10,964 nucleotides of DNA from JAKVJE01 sp047722305 (GTDB lineage Bacteria > Actinomycetota > Actinomycetes > Actinomycetales > Microbacteriaceae), in contig JBDNYM010000060.1 in NCBI GenBank assembly GCA_047722305.1, forward strand, positions 1-10,964, given 5' to 3'. Below the pieces are notes generated by a model. That model had not been told where the DNA came from, did no database searches, and was given only the letters and a program-made list of their open reading frames with translations. The position numbers were made by a program, and so were the translations under genes. This document shows positions 6,625-10,964 of the stretch, in pieces. Each line of letters opens with the position of its first letter. Within the stretch, counting starts at the first letter, position 1.

Positions 6625-7970
6625 CGGGGCCTCCCGCCGTCGGCGTCTCCCCCGGCCGACGTCTCCCCGGACAGGGGCGCCGGCCGGGCGCGCACCCGGT
6701 CGACCCGGCGGCCGTCCATGCGCTCAACCGCGAACCGGGCGCCGTCCTCGGCCTCCACCTGGTCGCCGACGGCCGGGATGCGGCCGAGCCGCGCCATGAT
6801 GAAACCGCCCAGGGTCTCGAAGGCGCCGTCCTCTGGGATCTCGATCGCGGTGGGGGCCTCCAGTTCGGCGCGGCGCAGCCGCCCCGGCACCAGCCACTCC
6901 CCCGACCGCAGCCGCACCACCCCCGCCCGCAGCCGGTCGTGCTCATCGGAGACCTCGCCGACCAGTTCCTCGACCACGTCCTCCAGCGTCACCACGCCCG
7001 CCGTGCCGCCGTACTCGTCGATGGCGACCGCCAGCTGGACGCCCTCGGCGCGCAGCTGCCCCAGCAGCACCGACACCGACATCGAGTCGGGCACGCGCAG
7101 CACCGGGCGCATGATCTCGGATACCGGGGTGTCCGCACGGCGCTGGTGCCGCAGGCGCACCGCGTCCTTGAGGTGCACCACGCCGATCGCATCGTCGATG
7201 TCCTCGCCGGTCACCACGAACCGGGAGTGCCCGCTGCGCCGGGCCAGCTCGATGACCGTCGCCGCCGCATCGTCGGCCGCGACCGCTTCGACAGCAACCC
7301 GCGGCGTCATGACGTCGCCGGCCGTCAGCTCGCCGAAGTCGAGGGTGCGGGTGAGCAGCGTGGCCGTCCGGCGGTCCAGCGACCCGGCCAATGCGGCGCT
7401 CTTCACCAGCGAGGCGAGCTCCTCCGCCGACCGCGCCGACGACAGCTCCTCCTGCGGGGTGATGCGGAACAGCCGCAGCACCAGCTTGCTGGCATCGTCG
7501 AGGACGATCACCGCCGGTTTGAACACGGCGGTGAACCCGATCTGGAACGGCGCCGCCAGCCGGGCGGCCGGCAGCGGACGGGCGAGAGCGAAGTTCTTCG
7601 GCACCAGCTCGCCGAAGAGCATCGACAGGACGGTGGCCACGACCAGCGCGACCACCCCGGAGACGACCGCGGCCAGGGCGGCCGGCACCCGCATCCAGTC
7701 GAGCAGCGGCGCCAGCCAGGCGCTGAACGCCGGTTCGAAGGTATACCCGGCCAGCAGCGTGGTGAGCGTGATGCCCAGCTGGGCGCTCGACAGATGGGTG
7801 GACGTGTGCCGCAGCGCCCCGATGATCGTCGACAGGCCGGGCACGCCCTGGGAGCGCTTCGCCTCCAGGTCGCTGCGGTCGAGGTTCACCAGCGTGAACT
7901 CGGAGACCACGAACATCCCCGTCCCCAGCGTCAGGACGACGCCGGCGAGGAACAGTAGCAGTGGGGTCAT
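6621..7970 (-). CDS. CNNM/DUF21 membrane protein with CBS pair and CorC_HlyC domain (hemolysin C-like, full length)
   Basis: A 449-residue protein from the preferred start. The CNNM domain covers about 1-190, with SEFTLVNLDRS (23-33), SSAQLGITLT (61-70) and GELVPKN (120-126). The CBS pair covers about 215-340, with DVMTPR (219-224), HLKDAVR (266-272) and EYGGTAGVVTLEDVVEELVG (319-338). The C-terminal CorC_HlyC domain (about 350-428) includes PEDGAFETLGGFIMARLGRI (379-398). Members are associated with Mg2+/Co2+ handling and membrane stress tolerance. The start ATG 7968-7970 directly precedes the first helix. An in-frame start at 8090 would add 40 Pro/Arg-rich residues inside guaB1 and is rejected. 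The gap to guaB1 is 16 bases with only a weak Shine-Dalgarno, suggesting coupling. Mycobacterium tuberculosis has a comparable guaB1-Rv1842c-Rv1841c order (recalled). Confidence 0.91.
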   Translation of the reverse strand: MTPLLLFLAGVVLTLGTGMFVVSEFTLVNLDRSDLEAKRSQGVPGLSTIIGALRHTSTHLSSAQLGITLTTLLAGYTFEPAFSAWLAPLLDWMRVPAALAAVVSGVVALVVATVLSMLFGELVPKNFALARPLPAARLAAPFQIGFTAVFKPAVIVLDDASKLVLRLFRITPQEELSSARSAEELASLVKSAALAGSLDRRTATLLTRTLDFGELTAGDVMTPRVAVEAVAADDAAATVIELARRSGHSRFVVTGEDIDDAIGVVHLKDAVRLRHQRRADTPVSEIMRPVLRVPDSMSVSVLLGQLRAEGVQLAVAIDEYGGTAGVVTLEDVVEELVGEVSDEHDRLRAGVVRLRSGEWLVPGRLRRAELEAPTAIEIPEDGAFETLGGFIMARLGRIPAVGDQVEAEDGARFAVERMDGRRVDRVRARPAPLSGETSAGGDADGGRPR

Positions 7971-7986
7971 AGGCGCAGGCCGGGGC

Positions 7987-9429
7987 TCACCAGCTGGTGG
8001 GCAGGGCTCGCCCCTCCTCATAGCCGGCGGCGGACTGGATGCCGACGCACGCCTGGTCGCGGAACGCCCGCAGGCTGGCGGCGCCCGCATAGGTGCAGGC
8101 GCTGCGCACCCCTGCCGTGATCTGATCGAGGATGTCCTCGACGCTGGGGGTCAGCGGGTCGATCCACAGGCGCGAGTCGGAGATGCCCTCCGAGAACAGC
8201 CGCTTCCGGGCGCGCTCCAGCGGCGACAGGGCGGCGAACCGTCCCTTCACCGCCTTCGTGGACGCCATGCCGTAGTTGACCTTGAACAGGCGGCCGTCAT
8301 CGCTGCGGTGCACCTCGCCGGGAGACTCGATCGTCCCCGCCAGCCAGGTGCCGATCATCACCGAGGAGCCGCCAGCGGCCAGCGCGAGCGCCACATCGCG
8401 CGGGTAGCGCACCCCGCCATCCGCCCACACGGCGGCGCCGAGCTCCTGGGCGGTGGCGGCGCATTCGAGCACGGCCGAGAACTGCGGCCGCCCCACCGCG
8501 GTCATCATGCGGGTCGTGCACATCGCCCCCGGCCCCACCCCGACCTTCACCAGATCGGCGCCGGCCTCCACCAGGTCGGCGGTGCCCGCCGCGGTGACCA
8601 CGTTACCCGCGGCGATCGGCACGGTCGGCCCTACCGCGGCCCGCGCCCGGGCGACGGCGTCGAGCATGCGCTGCTGGTGCCCGTGGGCGGTATCGACCAC
8701 CAGCACGTCGGCGCCGGCGTGCACCAGGTCGGCGGCCCGCTGGCCGATGTCGCCGCGGATGCCGATCGCAGCGGCCACCTTCAGCCGGCCGTGGGCGTCC
8801 AGGGCGGGGCGGTAGACGGTGAGCCGCATCGCCTGCCGCTGCGAGATGGTGCCGATCGGCACCCCGTCGCGCTCGACCAGCGCGTTCTTGACGTGGGCGT
8901 CCCACAGCATCTGGTAGACGGCCGCGGGGTCGTCGAGCTCTTCCTCGCCGACGATGAACGGGTCTTCATGCACCAGGTCGCCGAGGCGGGCGTCGGAGAC
9001 CGCCCGGGTGAGCGCCTCGGCGGGCAGCATCCCCACCAGCGCATCGTCCGCGTCGAACACGGTGAACGAGATCTCGCCGGCCGGCGGCAACAGCAGCCGG
9101 GCCTCCTCGACGGTGGCGTCGGCGCTGACCGGGTACGGCGAGTCGCAGCGCACCGGCTGCGCCTTCACCCAGGCGATGGCGTCGTGGACGCTGGTGCCGT
9201 CCAGATCCTGCGGCAGCACCCCCAGCCCGCCGCGGCGCGCCATGACCGCCGCCAGCCGCGGCCCCGTCACGGCGTTCATGTTCGCGGAGACCACCGGGAT
9301 CGTCATGCCGGTGACGTCCTCCGGGGACAGGTCGACATCGAGCCGGGAGCGCACGGCGCCCCGGCTGGGGATGAGGAAGACGTCCGAGTACGTGAGGTCG
9401 TGACTCGGCGACGCATCATAGAAACGCAC
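7987..9429 (-). CDS. guaB1: GuaB1-type GMP reductase with CBS domains (often annotated as IMP dehydrogenase)
   Basis: A 480-residue (beta/alpha)8 protein of the IMPDH/GMPR family with a CBS insert at about 92-205. The catalytic loop GVGPGAMCTTRMMT (297-310) holds Cys304 and Thr306. VVDTAHGHQ (244-252) and NYGMAS (385-390) are nucleotide-binding landmarks. The sequence closely follows Mycobacterium GuaB1 as I recall it, from MRF.D...HDLTY.DVF at the start to the final EG..LP..W. That mycobacterial protein was shown to be a GMP reductase (GMP to IMP with NADPH), with the CBS module giving nucleotide control, so this name is preferred over IMP dehydrogenase. The start is GTG 9427-9429, supported by homolog alignment. 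The 21-base gap to the anti-sigma gene has no clear Shine-Dalgarno or room for a promoter. Its role would be purine salvage and rebalancing of guanine to adenine nucleotides. Confidence 0.92.
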   Translation of the reverse strand: MRFYDASPSHDLTYSDVFLIPSRGAVRSRLDVDLSPEDVTGMTIPVVSANMNAVTGPRLAAVMARRGGLGVLPQDLDGTSVHDAIAWVKAQPVRCDSPYPVSADATVEEARLLLPPAGEISFTVFDADDALVGMLPAEALTRAVSDARLGDLVHEDPFIVGEEELDDPAAVYQMLWDAHVKNALVERDGVPIGTISQRQAMRLTVYRPALDAHGRLKVAAAIGIRGDIGQRAADLVHAGADVLVVDTAHGHQQRMLDAVARARAAVGPTVPIAAGNVVTAAGTADLVEAGADLVKVGVGPGAMCTTRMMTAVGRPQFSAVLECAATAQELGAAVWADGGVRYPRDVALALAAGGSSVMIGTWLAGTIESPGEVHRSDDGRLFKVNYGMASTKAVKGRFAALSPLERARKRLFSEGISDSRLWIDPLTPSVEDILDQITAGVRSACTYAGAASLRAFRDQACVGIQSAAGYEEGRALPTSW

Positions 9430-9450
9430 GACGATCAGGGTACCGTACCG

Positions 9451-9717
9451 TCACCTGGAAGCGGCGGAGCCCGTATGGGAGGCCTGCACCGTCCGAATCC
9501 GCGTCAGCACCTCGACGCGCAGCTGCTCGGGGGCCGTCTCCTGGCAGGCGCGGGCCAGCACCTCGGTCAGCGTCACGCTCACCAGGTGCTCGCGCCGGCA
9601 GTCCGGGCATGTCTCCAGATGGCGGCGGATGTCGGCAGCGTCCTCCGAGCACAGCTCGTGGTGGACGTACTCCTCCAGGGCCCGCCGCGCCCGCTCGCAC
9701 CCGCAGTCGCCGCTCAC
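9451..9717 (-). CDS. rsrA: Zinc-binding anti-sigma factor of the RsrA/RshA family
   Basis: An 88-residue soluble ZAS-family anti-sigma factor. The signature HxxxCxxC is His33-Cys37-Cys40 (HLETCPDC). An upstream Cys at 5 or 7 is the expected further zinc or thiol ligand, and Cys58 lies where RsrA has additional cysteines. In RsrA and RshA, oxidation of these thiols forms a disulfide, releases zinc and frees the partner sigma factor. The start is GTG 9715-9717, overlapping the sigma gene TGA as GTGA, with AAGGAG five bases upstream inside the sigma gene. The overlap would keep sigma and anti-sigma production balanced. The family assignment rests on motif, size and position. Mycobacterial workers would call it rshA. 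Confidence 0.9.
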   Translation of the reverse strand: MSGDCGCERARRALEEYVHHELCSEDAADIRRHLETCPDCRREHLVSVTLTEVLARACQETAPEQLRVEVLTRIRTVQASHTGSAASR

Positions 9718-10349
9718 CGCTGCTCCTTCGACGTGCCGTCGCCGGCGGGGGTGAGCGCTGCCCGCAGCATGCGGCGACCGCGATGCAGCCGGCTCATCAC
9801 CGTCCCCACCGGCGTCTTCATGATGTCCGCGATCTCCTGGTAGCTGAACCCCTCGACGTCGGCCAGGATCACCGCCAGCCGGAAGGTGTCCGGCAGCGCC
9901 TGCAGCGCATCCTTCACCGCGGAGTCGGGCATGCGATCGAGGGCCTCGACCTCCGCGGAACGGGCCGAGGTGGCGGTCGTCGACTCGGCCGATCCCAGCT
10001 GCCAGTCTTCGAGGGCGTCGATGGACGACGAGTACGGAGTGCGCTGCCGCTTGCGGTACGTGTTGATGTAGGTGTTGGTCAGGATGCGGTACAGCCAGGC
10101 TTTCAGGTTCGTGCCCTGCTTGAAGCGGCCGAACGAGTTGAACGCCTTCGTGTAGGTCTCCTGCACGAGGTCCTGCGCGTCTTGCGGATTGCGGGCCATG
10201 CGCATCGCGGCCCCGTAGAGCTGGTCGATGAACGGCATCGCCTGCTCCTCGAACTGCCGCCGAAGCACGTCCGCATCAGACTCCGTGCCGTGCTCTCTGT
10301 ACTGACTCATCGCCCCTGATTCTACCGGGCGCTCCAGAACGGCCTGCAT
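9714..10349 (-). CDS. sigR: ECF sigma factor of the SigH/SigR type (thiol-oxidative and heat stress)
   Basis: A 211-residue group of ECF sigma factors that activates thioredoxin, chaperone and thiol-repair genes. Region 2 spans about 36-102, with LYGAAMRMARNPQDAQDLVQ (44-63) and NLKAWLYRILTNTYINTYRK (81-100). Region 4 spans about 145-197, with DVEGFSYQEIADIM (164-177) and TPVGTVMSRLHRGRR (179-193). These blocks are nearly identical to mycobacterial SigH as I recall it. The start is uncertain. ATG 10349 has AGGAG seven bases upstream and is chosen. GTG 10355 adds two residues. ATG 10310 gives 198 residues and is nearer the usual N-terminus. Streptomyces SigR is known to have a longer, unstable form made from an upstream start, so two products are possible here. 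The stop overlaps the anti-sigma start by four bases. Confidence 0.92.
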   Translation of the reverse strand: MQAVLERPVESGAMSQYREHGTESDADVLRRQFEEQAMPFIDQLYGAAMRMARNPQDAQDLVQETYTKAFNSFGRFKQGTNLKAWLYRILTNTYINTYRKRQRTPYSSSIDALEDWQLGSAESTTATSARSAEVEALDRMPDSAVKDALQALPDTFRLAVILADVEGFSYQEIADIMKTPVGTVMSRLHRGRRMLRAALTPAGDGTSKEQR

Positions 10350-10356
10350 GCGCACA

Positions 10357-10366
10357 CTCCTCTCCT
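10357..10366 (-). promoter_or_regulatory. Double Shine-Dalgarno for the sigma gene
   Basis: On the minus strand AGGAGAGGAG occupies 10366-10357. The proximal AGGAG is seven bases before ATG 10349; the distal one is six bases before GTG 10355. ATG 10310 has only AGGGG, two bases upstream. This favours initiation at 10349 over the downstream ATG. Confidence 0.6.
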
Positions 10367-10371
10367 ACAGT
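10366..10371 (+). promoter_or_regulatory. Possible -10 element for leaderless aroA
   Basis: TACAGT fits the TAnnnT -10 pattern and would start transcription at about 10378-10380, on or just before the aroA ATG. No -35 hexamer is evident. The call depends on the lack of any Shine-Dalgarno in front of that ATG. Confidence 0.3.
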
Positions 10372-10372
10372 T

Positions 10373-10400
10373 GATAACCATGAGTCACCCGACCTATTCC
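10373..10400 (-). promoter_or_regulatory. SigR/SigH-type promoter of the sigma gene (autoregulation)
   Basis: On the minus strand GGAAT (plus 10396-10400) is followed after exactly 17 bases by GTTATC (plus 10373-10378, GTT at 10376-10378). This fits the SigR/SigH consensus GGAAT - about 16-19 bases - GTT. Transcription would begin near 10366, giving a very short leader to the start at 10349. Autoregulated promoters of this kind are well known for sigR and sigH. The -35 element lies inside the first codons of divergent aroA. Confidence 0.7.
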
Positions 10401-10964
10401 TCCCGGCCCGACGCCGGCGCTCGTTCCGGGGAGGGCTGGGCCGCCCCGCGGGCCGTGCGCCCCCTGGCCGCGACGGTGGCGCTTCCCGGTTCGAAGTCGC
10501 TCACCAACCGCGAGCTGGTGCTGTCCGCACTGGCCGCCGGGCCCAGCACCCTCACCGGGGCGCTGCGTTCTCGGGACACTGACCTGATGATCGCGGCCCT
10601 GCAGACGCTCGGTGCCCGGATCGAGGTCGAGGATGATGCGGTGCGGGTGGAGCCGCTGCCGGCCGTCGCCCCGGCTGCGGGCGCGGATGGGCCTGCCGTC
10701 GGCATCGACTGCGGCCTGGCCGGGACGGTGATGCGCTTCGTGCCCCCGGTGGCGGCGCTGACCGGCCGCCGGGTGCGCTTCGACGGCGATGCGGCCGCCC
10801 GTCGCCGCCCCATGGCGCCCCTCCTGGACGCGCTGCGACGGCTGGGCGTGCCGGTCGACGCCCCCGACGGCCGCCTCCCGTTCGAGATAGGCCACGGCCC
10901 GGCCCCCCGGGGCGGGACGGCGAGGATCGATGACAGCGGCTCCGGCCAAAACCTGTCGGCCCTG
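10380..10964 (+). CDS. aroA: 3-phosphoshikimate 1-carboxyvinyltransferase (EPSP synthase), N-terminal part (cut by window edge)
   Basis: The first 195 codons, open to the window end; the family is about 430 residues. EPSP synthase joins shikimate-3-phosphate and phosphoenolpyruvate in aromatic amino acid synthesis. The substrate-binding block LPGSKSLTNRELVLSALA (35-52) contains Lys39, Ser40 and Arg44. GALRSRDTDLM (60-70), CGLAGTVMRFVPP (111-123), RRRPMAPLLDALRRLG (141-156) and DDSGSGQNLSAL (184-195) follow in the expected order. AGTVMRF replaces the AGTAMRP of E. coli, putting Phe where E. coli has Pro101; I recall the same in actinobacterial AroA, so it is probably lineage-typical. There is no Shine-Dalgarno before ATG 10380. 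An in-frame GTG near 10454 is possible but would shorten the N-terminus. aroA also lies near sigH in mycobacteria. Confidence 0.93.
   Translation, partial: MSHPTYSSRPDAGARSGEGWAAPRAVRPLAATVALPGSKSLTNRELVLSALAAGPSTLTGALRSRDTDLMIAALQTLGARIEVEDDAVRVEPLPAVAPAAGADGPAVGIDCGLAGTVMRFVPPVAALTGRRVRFDGDAAARRRPMAPLLDALRRLGVPVDAPDGRLPFEIGHGPAPRGGTARIDDSGSGQNLSAL

Noticed and set aside
5054..6946. A 630-codon leftward frame across the SDR gene and both CNNM genes
   Set aside because: It spans the convergent junction and several real genes in other frames, and its translation is low-complexity Gly/Ala/Arg without motifs.
7971..8090. A 40-residue N-terminal extension of the longer CNNM protein
   Set aside because: It lies inside guaB1, is Pro/Arg-rich and precedes a typical first transmembrane helix that starts right after ATG 7970.
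5833..9843. A very long rightward open frame of 1336 codons
   Set aside because: It runs antisense to the two CNNM genes, guaB1 and rsrA, all of which have strong family motifs. Its translation is Arg/His/Gly/Ser-rich with no recognisable domain, a common artefact of high-GC codon usage.

Overview
The window is high-GC DNA with dense genes, four-base stop/start overlaps and several GTG starts. Its protein families are typical of Actinobacteria. From recalled sequences, the closest matches are mycobacterial-type SigH, anti-sigma factor, GuaB1 and AroA. The overall look suggests a member of the Micrococcales, possibly Microbacteriaceae; this assignment is inferred from recalled family sequences, not from a search. 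I see no tRNA, rRNA, CRISPR array, insertion sequence or phage gene.

Region 1 (1-4435) is a galactose-type sugar locus with a divergent layout. Leftward run a DeoR-family repressor gene and, overlapping it by four bases, the 5' part of galT, which continues beyond the window. Rightward run a sodium:solute symporter, a 130-residue two-helix membrane protein and an aldose 1-epimerase (galM). The 329-base spacer between the arms is visibly richer in A+T than its surroundings. It holds two copies of the core CAAACATTTG, each just downstream of a candidate promoter, one facing each way. The simplest reading is sugar uptake by the symporter, anomer conversion by GalM and entry into the Leloir pathway through GalT, with both arms repressed by the DeoR protein until a sugar phosphate accumulates.

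Region 2 (4436-5586) holds a single rightward gene for an atypical short-chain dehydrogenase/epimerase-like protein. It has a good Rossmann glycine motif but lacks the usual YxxxK catalytic pair. It ends in a short convergent spacer.

Region 3 (10349 down to 5587, leftward) is one tightly packed run: a SigH/SigR-type ECF sigma factor, its zinc-binding anti-sigma factor, a GuaB1-type GMP reductase, and two CNNM/CorC-type membrane proteins with CBS domains. Gene junctions overlap by four bases or are separated by only 16-21 bases. A sequence fitting the SigR/SigH promoter consensus (GGAAT, 17 bases, GTT) lies just upstream of the sigma gene, so the sigma factor probably controls its own transcription. 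If there are no internal promoters, the whole five-gene run could respond to thiol-oxidative stress.

Region 4 (10380-10964) is the 5' part of aroA (EPSP synthase), divergent from the sigma gene. The sigma gene's promoter overlaps the first codons of aroA. The aroA start has no visible ribosome binding site, so its mRNA may be leaderless.

Most of this is core actinobacterial metabolism. The least described pieces are the small membrane protein between symporter and galM, the paired operators of the sugar locus, and the joining of the sigma/anti-sigma pair to the guaB1-CNNM genes.
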